Positions 11,478-23,168 of a DNA stretch of 64,000 nt are shown here, in pieces. Location of the stretch: positions 558,001-622,000 of the forward strand of contig BCKC01000001.1 in NCBI GenBank assembly GCA_001600455.1, read 5' to 3'. The DNA is from Endocalyx cinctus (lineage: Eukaryota; Ascomycota; Sordariomycetes; Amphisphaeriales; Apiosporaceae). The position numbers and the translations under genes are program-made. The first letter of the stretch is position 1, and each line of letters begins with the position of its first letter. The notes beneath the pieces were generated by a model, which was not told where the DNA came from, ran no database searches, and saw nothing but the letters and a program-made list of their open reading frames with translations.

Positions 11478-13167
11478 ACAGGGTAGAGATGCGGGTGAGC
11501 CGTATATGTGTTGATTACCAAGTACACGAGTATCAGGCTCGATCCCCGATAGGTCTAAGGTGTCCCTAGGCTAGATGGATGCAGGTAGTGATGTATATAC
11601 AAGGTGATTGGATATGATCTACTACTGGTGGCGACGTTTGAATGGTTATTAAAGAAAGATGATTCAGGTTCGAAGTGAGATTGACCAACTATGACCGGGT
11701 TTACCAAATAACAAAGTATCTTATAGGTGTGAGCCAACAAAAGTTGCAGGTTTATGTGTACATATTATAGTCATGGTATTTTCATCTCGTGTGTAAGTCT
11801 TTGGTTTAATAGCTTTCAACCTTCCTATTCCTAGGTTGATTTTCTAATCAGCTGTGTAGTTAAAATACCCATAGCTGACTTTGTTGAAGCCCAAGTGGCT
11901 GTACCACATCACGCGGTTTGGAAGAGCATGATAAGTTATTCCNCTTACTCCCNCACCCTTCACCTTTTTTTTTTTTTTGGCCGTTTCATACCTCTTTTCA
12001 ACAGGTGACGCACAATTCCGCTTTTCTTTTTTTGAGATTATAGTAAAATCTCTTGTCTTTACGTAGCATCAGGTAATTATTCCCGCCATGAGGACTGTCT
12101 AGGTAGGTAACACTAGAAGGTCGAGAAGACTGGGCATTTCTAGAGGCGCTCTCTTAGTGTCGAGGACTTGTCACCATGTGTTAGTAGTTATGTAAGGAGG
12201 CTCTAGTGTAAATAGTAATATGCACCCTCTTATTAAAATTCCTATTATCTATAGCAGGCTCATAGGTTGAAATCTACTTCTAATAGCAACCATATCTAGT
12301 CTTCTAGGTCGTTCTATCTAGCCAACCCCCTATCGGCGCCATATGACTCATCCCCCTTTTTTACAGTTTTGATTTTAAATGGAAAAGCTTAACCTTAGCT
12401 CCTGCAGTAATTATCAGAGAAGATGTGTATTTATTCTAAACACACTCTTCGGGTAGCTACGTTATCATAGTACAGAGAGTATCACACCTTGATCAGATGG
12501 GTTCGACCGCTCTTGGCTACATACCACTGCTTACTTAGGAATTGCCCAAGAGGGCTCTCCTTTCGGATTATTACAAGACCTAATCAGGCCTTATCCGTTT
12601 ATGCATATTGTCAACATATTAAATAGGTTGCCAAGCTGCGGCGTTAAGCCATAGATAAGAAAGGATGCTACGGCTGCCTAATTATAGTTGCTCCGCCTCA
12701 GCTCAGAGAGAGAACTTACCAATTTACACAAAATCAATAATTATATTAATTTTCCGGTATTCTGCCCAAGATTCGGAACAGTAACTTCATTAAGAGTAGA
12801 ATTACAGTCTGAGTGCTTTACAGATGTCGTGAATGAGAGTCTACACTCAGAAGTTATCGCCCTCTCCTTTCGCATAATATTTCCACAAATTACGATTTAG
12901 GGGCTCAAAGTATGCTATATACCACTTTGAAATATATCACATTAGGAAATTTTTGATCACACAATCAATGACCAAATATTCTCAACTCCATGTACTTACA
13001 TATGTTAGATAGAGTGACGACTAAAGTTGGAGTGATATCACCCTAGCCTGGATTCCCTCTGCCCCTGTCACGAGCCACCCCCACATGAAAGGGATCGTGG
13101 GATATGTACAGAATTATAGAAAATCCATATACCATGTCATAAAACTAACTAATACAGCACTTAGAAA
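11478..13167. other. AT-rich gene-free stretch with two ambiguous bases
   Basis: About 1.7 kb with stops in all frames and no conserved coding pattern. Undetermined bases (n) stand at 11943 and 11953, just before a 15-nt T run, which shows draft-quality sequence there. The first 200 bases are the promoter side of kinase 2. I cannot tell whether the rest is old degraded repeat DNA. Confidence 0.55.
11943..11953. other. Undetermined bases
   Basis: Two n characters (11943 and 11953) in a C-rich context precede a long T run. Confidence 0.95.
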
Positions 13168-13907
13168 CTAGAGAGTAGTGATACGTACCATGGTTAAATA
13201 AAATTTCCGAAGGTTCGATCTGGCTTTCACTTCATGTTGAGCACGATCGTTGGTCTTTGGGAATGGCAGGTTAGGTACATCTTTCCCCAAAAATCGACAA
13301 AGGGGTTCCCAGCCGGAGTCAAGCTTATACTCAAGACATCTTTCGTCCGGGATGGCCTTCCTCACCTCGTCAAAGCACCTGTCATAGCCGGCTCGGGCAT
13401 TCTTATGAACCTCAAAAACGTCCCGAGCGCCGAACAATCCCAAATAAAGGTAACCGAGGGCATTACCCCCGCGCATTCGGAATATCTTCACCGCGATGGC
13501 GTTGCAGAGTTCGGCACCCCGAAAGAAGCGCCAGTCGAGATTTTCAGACGCGAAGCTTCGCCACCACGTGTCAAAATCCCGCTGAACCACCACCACTTTC
13601 GCATCCGGGTATGCGCGAGCCAGATTGACGGCGAAAGGCGACGCAAGGTCTGTGACGGCTTCATAAGAACCCCAGACGATATCCCAGTCCTTCCTGGTAA
13701 AGGCTCCTCTAGGCCTGACGTTGGGTAGACCTGGGTACTTCCCTTCGGCCGTTTCTTCAATCAAGTTCCAGGGCGCGGCGAAAGGTGGTATGTTTTGTAA
13801 CCTAGGATCTTATATGCCTCAGCCATAGACTTCGTGCCCATGCGAAATAGGCTAGCATTGATAATTTTGAGGTCGTGGCTAGTTTGATCGTCTTTTAATT
13901 GTGACAT
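13168..13907 (-). pseudogene. Sulfotransferase-like (Sulfotransfer_4 type) gene with a frame break
   Basis: The N-terminal part (13761-13907, ATG 13907) reads a P-loop-like segment with FRMGTKSM and ends KILGYKTYH before a TGA at 13761. The body (13168 to about 13790) reads on in another frame from PFAAPWNLIEE and contains the family blocks FTRKDWDIVWG, DLASPFAVNLA, VVVVQRDFDTWW, LEYKLDSGWEPLCRFLGKDVPNLPFP and N-D-R. The two frames meet near 13785-13795 with no intron signals, and one extra base would join them. A GTACGT after residue motif YLTM might be a donor for a further 3' exon. The call is either a young pseudogene or an assembly indel in a working gene. Such proteins in fungi are of unproven substrate. 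Confidence 0.7.
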
Positions 13908-14424
13908 TCTCGATTGGCCGTAACGATAATCCTAGGGTAACTGATTGCTTTTTTTTCAAATGCGCCCATCTCATAAATTATGATTGTTTTCCCTTTTTGG
14001 AGTGGGAAAGAAAGGTAAAAGTGTCAAACAGGGATATCCGAGTATGTCTTGTGTTCATCCAGCTAGGTTTAGTTCACAGCCTGCTTCAGTCTGAAGGGAT
14101 ATCAACTGTTATGACCTGGATTTATCACTAAAAAAAAGCATATCACTAAAGATGATTGGCTTGTTTTCTTGGGGTATCAGTAAGAACTCGCTGTTTGAAG
14201 TAAAAGATCCGTGGATCAAGTATGCAGTTGGTATTCAACTGCATTGGATGGATTCTGTTAATCCTTGACAATACGACCTTGTGTTCTTGAGGGGAAAAGG
14301 GGTGGCTGGCTGACTAGCTGATATGACTGACTATACGAAACTTTAAAACTAGCGATCCCTCATAATATACATTCATTAAATCTAGAATTATTAAAAGTAA
14401 TAACTCACTACTACGTTTTCAATC
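13908..14424. other. Divergent intergenic region
   Basis: About 520 bp separating the start of the sulfotransferase-like gene (minus) from the T5orf172 gene (plus). It should hold both promoters. No clear motif was identified. Confidence 0.5.
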
Positions 14425-16600
14425 ATGGCATATCTACTTATTTCGAAAGACGATAACAAAACTTTTCACTTCGCCTCCTCCAAAAGCGCCGGCGACTTTC
14501 TCTTTCGGGAGCACTTGAATCCTCACTGCCAGGGTCACACTCTATCTTCCGAGCCATGTAGGAGAGGTCTAGGATCGGAAAAGAGAAAGAATATCCGGTC
14601 TATTCTTGACGCGGATGCTTTCAAAGTGGAAGTTCCATCTCCTGATCTGCCTGAATTACTTCGACGTTGTTCGCAGTCCGCATTCTGCGGCCATCACAAA
14701 AAAAAAGAAAACTCGATATAGGAACTTTATGGAGGATTGTTGCTTGAAGTTGCGAGAAAAGTATACTGAGGTCCACGGGGAATACCCAAAGGTCCAATGC
14801 TCTGCCGACAGTCAGAATCATGGCAGCTCCTCCTGCTGGATGGCTCAGTCACTGAAGGGAGAAAAAAACAACTCCAAAGTCGATGACAAAGGCAAAGGTG
14901 TAAATGAGAATGAAGGGGAAGAAAGAAAATCGGAACTTCTCGACATAAAAAACGAGCCAACACAATCTTACATCGCTCAAAACGTGTCTCTCTACGAACA
15001 GAAGCCATTACACCGACCTGACCTTCAGAGACGCGATGAGGAGACGATACTGACTATGCGCACCCTCGGTACCAGCCCTTTACCAAACTCGACGATATCA
15101 TCTCCAATGTCTAGTTATACGGAAATAACCGAATCTTTCTCGACCATGAAATTGGACGACGACACGCTATTCACGCCACCGACATCAGTCCTAGGCGCAT
15201 CGGGGAGAGAATACGACATCAACGAGCCTAGTTCCACATTTTTTGTTTCCCCTTTACCCGAGAGGACGGACTCTCGAAAGGTGTATTTTGAAAGTCCAAT
15301 AAAACTAGACGACGATCTCACGGGATCAAATCTGGATCAGCATGCCCATTACGATTATGATGAGGTTCAGTACCCTAATACCAGGAGACTTCTTTTTTCA
15401 ACGCGCACGAGCAAGAACGTTCCCATTCGCGAATTAGGTACCAGCCCCCCCAGGAAAATTGGGATTAGGAAATCACGTACACTTCCGACCTACAAAACCC
15501 ATGATTGGGAGTCAGATCCTACCACGCGCGTACCAAAACGTCGACATTCCATCCACAAACTTCCAGGTCGTGTAGCAAGCGATGAGCCGAACACTCCCGT
15601 ACAGTCCCCTGGGGACTTAGCTCGACTACGTCACAGGCGCGATTCACTCCCACAAGTACTCAACACTGAAATAGTTCTAGCTTGGTTGAATCCTCCAGAT
15701 ACAGCAGACACTGGTGATGATTCGGCGCTGGATGATGACAAGAGCGAATCTGACGAAAGTGAGCAGTGGGATAAAGATGATGCCAGTCTGTCAGATGGAG
15801 ATGATGATAGTCTGTCAGAGCGTCTGTGCCCAACAGATGACTGTCAAGCTATGCCCTCGCTCTCACCAGGATCAGTATCGCCAGTTTGTACGAAGTCTTC
15901 GCCGATAATACTACAACCTTACAAAGTATCAAAGAAAAACTTCCTCCGGGAACTAACCATCAAGATGCGCGAAGATTTCAAACCGCCTAAGGAACCACTG
16001 CCTGGATACGTGTACTGCTACCAGCTGATCTCTTGTCCTGGTCACACTAAGATCGGTTCTGTTCAGGTCACAGAAAAAAGTTATCAAAGGGACTTAAAGA
16101 AGGGAATCAGTATTTGCACAGGCTCGCCCATAGCAGTGCAACCCGCATTGAAATACAAGAACATCCCTCGCAGCATTGTAGAGCGAATGCGTACTTGGGG
16201 GAGCCAATGCGGGGAAATGCCAATTTTGACTTACTGGTCACCAGCCGCTATCGCTGCAAAGAGAATGGAGCGCCTCGTTCATCTACAACTGATAGATAGC
16301 CGGCGGAAGTACGCAGAGAAATGTAGAAAGTGTGAGAAAAAACACAATGAGTGGTTTGAGATGGAATCGAGCGAAATCCGAGACACTATCGACCTGTGGT
16401 GTAAATTTGCAGCAATGAAGCCTTATAGATATGGATGCATGTCGGAAAATTGGGGGAGGAGGACCTGGGTGGAATTACCCAGTACCCCAAAAGCTAAAGT
16501 GAAGAAAGCATGGGACGACGTATTTAAGGGATGGATGGAAGAAGAAAGTAAGTTATCAACAGGTAGTAAAGCAGTGAGTAGTATGAGTTGGGAACTGTGA
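14425..16600 (+). CDS. T5orf172 (Mug113-type GIY-YIG-like) domain protein, frame broken in an A9 run
   Basis: ATG 14425 opens a frame that ends at 14721. The main frame continues from about 14700 to the stop at 16600, and the two overlap in an A9 run (14698-14706). Reading eight A's instead of nine gives one continuous 724-aa protein. The join falls in an HHKKK-type basic stretch after LPELLRRC, a position where fungal T5orf172 proteins carry a similar Cys/His segment. The middle 350 residues are disordered, Ser/Asp-rich, with duplicated LGTSP segments. The C-terminal domain (about residues 520-670) has GYVYCYQL, HTKIGSV, MERLVHLQL and HNEWFEM, the conserved blocks of T5orf172/DUF1766. The domain is related to GIY-YIG nuclease folds; function in fungi is mostly unknown. 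Confidence 0.8.
14698..14706 (+). other. A9 homopolymer at the frame junction
   Basis: Nine A's followed by G separate the two reading frames of the T5orf172 gene. There are no GT-AG signals that would remove the offset. A sequencing indel, a real frameshift mutation or slippage at the run would all explain it. Confidence 0.7.
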
Positions 16601-17836
16601 TACCACGAGAGAGCTGTAAAACAGATGACGTGAGGTCGAGAGCCTTGATTAAGACGAGAACAAACATGCAAATCGCGATATTCCCACAATATGAGATATT
16701 ATATGAATACTGTTTTATTAAAATAGCAATCTTAATGATGATAGTTTCTGATTGATAAAAGAATTATTATAGGTGTTTTGGTATCTTCTGAACACCCTTA
16801 ACAGGCGTCTCTTTTCCTCTTAAAATGCGGTCTTATACGTCAGAATCCCTTTACCCCCAACCTGGCAGTTGCGTTACCGCTTCGGAACAAGTAGACGACA
16901 GAATGCTCTCTATAACGACTGTGTTTGTGGGATTAATGAATAATCCGGTCCATGTAGTAGAACTATCGCGGCCGGCCCAAATACCCTGATGATGTAAGTT
17001 ACGTCCGAAACGCCGTTGGCAGCAATCGTGCTCGGTGCTCTGGTGAATTCACCGCCCGACGTCACCATCGTGACAATTCCAGTTCTATGAGATTCTATAC
17101 CGGTGTAGCCAGCCACAGGGAAGATACTCCATATTCGTTGAGAGCTTGACCTATAGCGCTGCTGCGGGTGATGCTTTTGTCGTGGCTAGTAATATCTGAA
17201 CATCAAGATCTACATTTCCGGTCGCGACCCATGCGGTAACAATAATATCGGAAATGAGGAAAAGAGAAACTTATTCTTATTCATTTTTACTAATAGAGGT
17301 CTGACCCATCCTTTTTTTTTTTTTTTTTTTTTTTTTTCTAAATATGAAAACATGACTATTAGAGTGCGAGCGCCTGATTGATGTATGGTCCTATTGTAAA
17401 TAGGCTATCAAGGTTTACTCAACAGTTCAACATAGGTCAGGTACTTTGAGAAACCGAGTGCAAAATGGTATTGAATGAAACCATAAGAAAAAAACAATAG
17501 ATCACGGAATAAATTTGAATAATTTCTGCGAATATATAATAGTGAAGAGACCATTTGTATTTTACTCCTTTTTTTGGTACCCCTTTTTAGCTTTTACACA
17601 GCCACAGCAAAACCGTAGCTCCACAACCGGTACATATCTGCGGTGGGGACCGGCTCTTTTACCACAATACCGGTTCAAAGTTGCCCGAAGATAGGCATTC
17701 TTTACTTTGTTCTTGTCTCATACCCTCCAAATAATCACATATATGAGAAGCAGATAAGCGGAAAACCACCCCACCCAACCCCCGAAAATTGAAGATTCTC
17801 CATTCCGGGAACACATTTTAATAGGAGATCGCGGAC
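16601..17836. other. Intergenic stretch with T26 run
   Basis: About 1.2 kb, AT-rich, with a 26-nt T run at 17312-17337. A minus-strand frame at 16910-17116 looks compositionally protein-like but has no recognised family and no supporting splice sites. I annotate no gene here. Confidence 0.5.
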
Positions 17837-18085
17837 ATGAGTGCTAGTTTCTTCCGAGCGGGGGTAAGATCCCGATTCCGATCCTCTTCGTTGGTCTCTA
17901 CCGCCCCATATCATGCCAGCAGGTATAATAGCTTGGGAAAACTTCGTTACGGCAGGGGTCCCCAGGTGGCGACGATGGCGACACAGTCGCGCATCCTTCC
18001 GTCTATTTCGATCTCGACTAGATATCTCCAGTTCTCTTATGAAAGTAGCCATGATGAACAAGGTCTAAAGAGAAAGAAGCTGTAG
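17837..18085 (+). other. Candidate 5' exon (mitochondrial-presequence-like) of the dioxygenase gene
   Basis: An 82-codon frame begins MSASFFRAGVRSRFRSSS, rich in Arg and Ser and free of acidic residues at first, as in mitochondrial targeting sequences. It lies 160 bp upstream of the dioxygenase coding block, and animal trimethyllysine dioxygenase is mitochondrial. I could not find a donor and acceptor that join it in phase, so the link is only an inference. Confidence 0.3.
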
Positions 18086-18245
18086 GTAGTTTTATTTATA
18101 TGCGCAAACCCATTCTATGCATTTATATATATATATAGAAAATGTTATACTGATAATTCTGAAGACCGAATTTCTGGTTACGGTGCGTTGGCCCTAAGCT
18201 TCTCTGAATTGGTTCCTGGCGAACACTCGAAATACTGGATACTAG

Positions 18246-19527
18246 AAACTTATATCCTTGGTTTTAAAAAGGGACAATTGTCGATGTAGCTCTTGCGTCA
18301 ACCAGGACACGATGCAGAGGAATTTCGATACATTTGATGTACGTCGCGAGTTTTCCTGAAGTGCTCGTTTCAGAAAATATCAGGTGCTTACGCTCAATCA
18401 AGATACCAGATAACATTCATCCGACGCATACAGACGCTACAGAAGATGGGCTCAAAATTAAATGTAAGATCACAGAATGCTCTATTAATTTTCAACTATT
18501 TGAAGGTGTGACATAAATTTATTCACAATCATACAGGGTCGGGAAGAGACTCGCACGAAAGCTTTTACTCCTGGGAGTTTCTCGAGTCATACCTTAAGGC
18601 CGATAAAAGAGGCTTAGAGCCCATTGAGTAAGTTATTTAGCTCAGCGTCAATAAGCATCTTCGATATCTAATTCTTCTTGCTTTGATCTCAGGATGCAAT
18701 ATTTTGGCTCGGAAGGACATCCGACGTCAACAATAAAATATGGAGATTTATTGGCCGAGGAGACAGTTGCAGTTGGTCGCCTCACCGATTTAATAGTAAG
18801 CGATCTTTGAAGCACCTTGACGCAATAGAAGAAAAAGTCTTTTCCACTTATACCTACCTATTTAATATCGTATGTATAGAGACGAAATGGGTTCGCATTC
18901 GTTAAAGAAGTCCCCACCGAATCGGCCGATTTCACGGAGAAGGTTCTAGAAAATATCGCTTTTATACGGCAAACCCACTACGGCGGGTTCTACGACTTCA
19001 TCCCGGACCTCGCATTAGCGGACACCGCATACACGAACCTAGCGCTGGGAGCGCATACGGACACAACGTACTTCACCGACCCGGCCGGTCTGCAAGCCTT
19101 CCACTTACTATCGCACGTAGACCCTACGACCCTCTCTTCCTCCTCGAAGCCGACCCTCGGCGGGCAATCTCTCCTCGTAGACGGCTTCCACGCCGCGCGC
19201 TTGCTCAAATCGGAAGACCCGCGGCTGTTCGACGTGCTCTCCAGCGTGAAGCTGCCGTGGCACGCCAGCGGCAACGAGGGCATCACCATCGCGCCCGACA
19301 GGCTCTACCCGGTCCTCGAGCTGGACGAGGCGAGCGGCGAGGTCCACCGCGTCAGGTGGAACAACGACGACCGCGGCGTCGTCCCCTTCGACGGCCCGTA
19401 TTCACCCGTCGAGTGGTATGCGGCCGCGAGGAAGTGGAGCGAGATCTTGAGGAGGGAGTCGGTGGAGTATTGGTTCCAGCTCGAGCCGGGAAATCTTCTA
19501 AGTACGTCTGGTCCAGTATCATTATTA

Positions 19528-19560
<33 letters not shown>

Positions 19561-19865
19561 CATCAGTACGCATTTTTGACTGATTTGTTTTCCTATCCAA
19601 ATTTTAGTTTTCGACAATTGGCGAGTTTTACATGGTCGAAGTGCATTCACGGGTGTAAGGAGGATATGTGGCGCTTATAGTAGGTTAACTCTCATATTTG
19701 CTTGTTTGTTTGCTTCTTTTGGTCGATTGTGAGGGGAAGAAAAAAGTAGATAAAAACTTGCTAACACAGATGTCGCTTGTCCTAGTTAATCGGGATGATT
19801 TCATATCGCGATGGAGGAACACAAATTATCCGAGAGATGAGATCTTAAGACGTGTGGTCGGATAA
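18246..19865 (+). CDS. Trimethyllysine / gamma-butyrobetaine dioxygenase-like (TauD fold), 5' end unresolved
   Basis: Conserved exons: 18246-18338 (start uncertain), 18403-18463, 18537-18627, 18693-18795, 18880-19501, 19608-19679 and 19786-19865. All joins are GT-AG and in phase, giving about 373 codons. The first exon has the zinc-binding N-terminal element RDNCRCSSC and QRNFDTF. The long exon carries THYGGFYDF, DTAYTNLALGAHTDTTYF (the Fe-binding H-x-D) and LLVDGFHAA. The exon-6 segment FDNWRVLHGRSAFTG supplies the distal His and the 2-oxoglutarate Arg, and the last exon gives NRDDF. Enzymes of this family use Fe(II) and 2-oxoglutarate in carnitine synthesis. The usual W-L-R-D-N-C element is disturbed at 18230-18272, so the gene may be damaged or have a missed 5' exon. 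Confidence 0.75.
19502..19607 (+). other. Intron containing a T15/A18 inverted homopolymer
   Basis: The intron begins GTACGT after CTTCTAA and ends ATTTTAG before TTTTCGAC. Inside it T15 (19528-19542) is followed directly by A18 (19543-19560), which would form a perfect 15-bp hairpin in the transcript. Splicing restores LLIFDNWRVLHG. Confidence 0.8.
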
Positions 19866-20866
19866 CTTCGTGGTACGGATATCGGCATGTGATGGTGATA
19901 AGCAAAGACTCTTCGGGTGGAAGATGTTTTCGCGGTTAAATCACCCGGTATACCGACCGCGAGAATGTAACCCTCCCATAAACCCAGAAAGCTTCTTGCT
20001 CACTGGAGGTCATTTCAATATTGATTGTACAGACAGGCGAGAGGAATCTCATGTGCTCCACTGACGTAAGGAGTAATTGGAGAAGTGGACAAATCGTGAA
20101 ATTGTTTGTATGCATATTTATCTGCATCTTTCTACCTAACGTTACACTAGTCAACGTTATGAACACATGGGATATTTATCATCTGCAGAAGTTCACGCAC
20201 ATGCATTTCAATCTGCTTTACCCCGGGATCCGCCGATATGCATAGTTAATTCATCCTATCATCCCCCAAATGCCATTTATATTGAAGAAAGCCTGCTTGG
20301 TGAGCTCACCACTAAAGCGTATACAGAATACCAACTTACCCGCCGGACTTGGCAGGAGAGTTCCCAAGCTGCAGTCGGAAGCCAATTGTCATCATCTTGC
20401 CCATTGCACCGACCGCTTGAAGCGGTAAATTTTTCCGGAAATGGTTCTTTGCATTCTCTTATTGTTCCACGGGTTTTTAAGATTACGGTCTGTTGTCGCG
20501 GTTGGTTTATTTTTCACACTTACGCGCTCCACTTGGGCGTCATTTTCGGTCCGTTGTAGCTGTAGCCCATGCTGTCGGCCTTATTCGGTATGATTCACGA
20601 AGATGTGATGGAACCAAACTTGCAGTATGTCGGCTTGTCGGTTTGGGAATGGGATACCACTAGAAAGAGCTGTTATTAAGAGATTTTCTTTTGAAAATTT
20701 AGTATATATGTCTCGTGTGGCTTCTAGTTTTACTATCAAAGTTTACCAGTCTTCTCTCTCCTGTTCACCTTGGTCATCGAGATACGTATTTAACCCCGAA
20801 CTTCGGCTGTTGTCCCTGGAATATACCTTAGTTTTAACGAAGCCAAGCTTATCCACACCCGCCAAA
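19866..20866. other. Intergenic region upstream of the SDR gene
   Basis: About 1 kb. Several short open frames overlap on both strands, none with recognisable motifs. The 3' part should be the promoter of the SDR gene. Confidence 0.5.
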
Positions 20867-21909
20867 ATGACTGAGATTGTAAATGGTTGCTTTAAGCATG
20901 ACAACATGCCGGTACCACAATCGGACCTAGTCATGCCGCTGTTCTCGCTCAAAGGCAGAACAGCGATTATATCTGGAGCTGGGGCGGGTATTGGTCTAGC
21001 TATAGCTCAGGCATATGCCGAAGCCGGTGCGAACGTAGCTATTTGGTATAACAGCAATAAGAAAGCACTCGAATCAGCCGCCAAGATTGAGGAGAGATTT
21101 GGAGTCAAATGTAAGCGTAACCGATCATGTTCCCCAATTTCTTTTTAACTATTTTAAGACAAAGAGCTATGGCTGTGGTTTATTTAACCTATTATTTTAG
21201 GCAAGGCCTATCAGGTTAACGTAACGAACTATGAATCGGTACAATGTGCGGTCGATGAGATTGTGAAAGAGTTCAACGGTAGATTAGATATCTTCGTGGC
21301 AAATTCAGGTATCTGTTGGGAAGAAGGTGCATTCCTCGACGGGCGCCTCGAAACTCTGCACAAGGTCATGAAAGTGAACGTTGAGGGAACGTTTTACTGC
21401 GCCAAAGCTGCGGCGTTGCACTGGAGACGGCAGAAGGAAGAGGGCACGACGGTCGATGGTAAACCTCTCGAGAATTACTCAGTCGGAAGTTTCATCGCCA
21501 CGGCTAGTATGAGCGGTCACATCGTCAACATCCCGCAGCTACAGGCGGCATACAACGCGAGCAAGGCGGCGGTGATTCACGCTTGCAAGTCGTTCGCCGT
21601 AGAGTGGATAGGATTTGCACGATCCAACTCGGTATCACCTGGATATATCAAGACGGAAATCGTGAACTTCATTCCCGATGAGACGAAGGCGTTATTCCAC
21701 GACAAGACACCTATGGGGTAAGTACTTATTGTCGTCATGAAAACACTCTTTTGCCAAAAAATAACGAGGTGCTAACTTCATCGCCGTATATTAGACGTGA
21801 AGCCGAGCCCGAAGAGCTTAAGGGAATATATCTTTACCTAGCTTCTGACGCTGCATCATTTACAACTGGAATTGATGTTATAGTGGACGGCGGATACTGT
21901 ACTGTCTAG
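20867..21909 (+). CDS. Short-chain dehydrogenase/reductase, sorbose/L-xylulose reductase type
   Basis: Three exons, 20867-21110, 21201-21717 and 21795-21909, encode 291 aa; the introns of 90 and 77 bp are GT-AG and in phase. The fold is a classical NAD(P) Rossmann SDR: cofactor loop GAGAGIG at residues 37-43, NSG near 117, Ser of ATASMSG near 184-186, YNASK (catalytic Tyr199 and Lys203), SPGYIKTE and the terminal [10 protein letters not shown]. An N-terminal extension of about 28 residues and the general spacing match the fungal Sou1-like NADPH-dependent sorbose/xylulose/mannitol reductase group. The exact sugar or polyol substrate cannot be told from sequence. ATG 20867 was chosen because the frame before it lacks family similarity. 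Confidence 0.88.
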
Positions 21910-23168
21910 AGAAAATGACATGTATCCAATTTCAGCGGATGAATAATCATGAGAAGGGCACCTGCGTAATCCGATGGCGTTGATTTTAGTACCACACATC
22001 ATTAAACCAGCTTTGTAGTTCATGACTCTCTTCAGCACATATATGATTTTGTTTCCGCATATGTGTGAATAATGAATTTGTAAATAGCATATAGCTATGA
22101 ATACACTTTGAGGTAAATGAATCATCAAAAAACGAGCAGTATCACGACCGGTATGCCATGCTTAAAGTTTTTCTGTCTGAAGTACTCAATAGAAGTAGAG
22201 ATGGAAGAAGTTGGGGTAAGTATGGATTAATATTCTTATAAACGTTCTAACTTGGGAAATCCTTATCTGAGAAAATTGGCCACGTACCTGCATACTAACT
22301 ACCGTAGGCAGCGTAGGTAAGTACCTAAAGTATGTGTGTGCTCAAAGTACTTACTGCGTACATTTTCATGTAGGGATAATAATGTGATATCACTTAAATA
22401 TTTTTAACGGTTTGACAGGTGCATTATGTATTTATTACTTAAATAGTAGCGAATACGAGAAAAGAAGAAGAGAATTACCTGCTCAATGGTCGATACCTTG
22501 GTATCTAGGTACCTACTTAATACTATCGCCATTACCCCTATTACCTTCCAAGGTACCTATCTGCCTATACCTAAGGAAATGATGTATCTAGTAAATACTT
22601 ATATGGAATATTCTGTTATCTAATCTTCCCTCAAACACTTACCGAGTTTATTCCACAGTCCACTCTTATCCAAGGGGTTTACCTTGTTAGGGTATTACTT
22701 TCTATAACTCCTTTTTCTAGCGATTAGCGTAGGTATCGCGTTAGCAGGATAGACCCTGAAATAGTGGACATATAATATTCTTATATCTAGTAGTACCCAT
22801 TTGACCCCCTTACCCCACACTACCAGTATGAACCACTAATAATTATCACATTCAGTACAAGAATCAGAGATTCGAGGCTCTTAACGTACTGTAAATGCGG
22901 TATCCCACCATCCCATCCATCCTACCTAAGTTATTCTGCTACACACTATCATTACTTTTCGCCGCCCAATTCTCCATCAGGGCTCTCTCACTTTCAGCCC
23001 TCGTGCTATCTTTGTTCTTCATCCCACCTCTCAGAGTATTGGCTGACGAGTAGCATATCTAAATATAATCAAAGGTCAACCTATTGTTAATATTGCCAAT
23101 ATTATTATTATTACACTCCTTCAACTCTATACCGACTTTTCGCGCGCATTGTCTAATCGATCTTAACG
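21910..23168. other. Intergenic region with TAGGTACCTA-type motifs, calcineurin promoter
   Basis: About 1.26 kb. The stretch 22300-22580 has repeated GTAGGTAAGTACCTA, CTAGGTACCTACTTAA and AGGTACCTAT elements, a palindromic family seen again near 37.7 and 55.9 kb. The last 250 bases before the calcineurin ATG are pyrimidine-rich with an ATTATTATTATTA run, as in many fungal promoters. Confidence 0.6.

Noticed and set aside
12480..12530. GGGTTCGACC as a possible tRNA T-loop
   Set aside because: Surrounding sequence gives no cloverleaf.
16910..17116. Minus-strand 68-codon frame with protein-like composition
   Set aside because: No homologous family recognised, no flanking exons with correct splice signals, and the start is not a convincing ATG.
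17281..17340. T26 run as a retroelement poly(A) tail
   Set aside because: No reverse-transcriptase-like frame or target-site duplication beside it; similar T runs are scattered through the window, including in introns.
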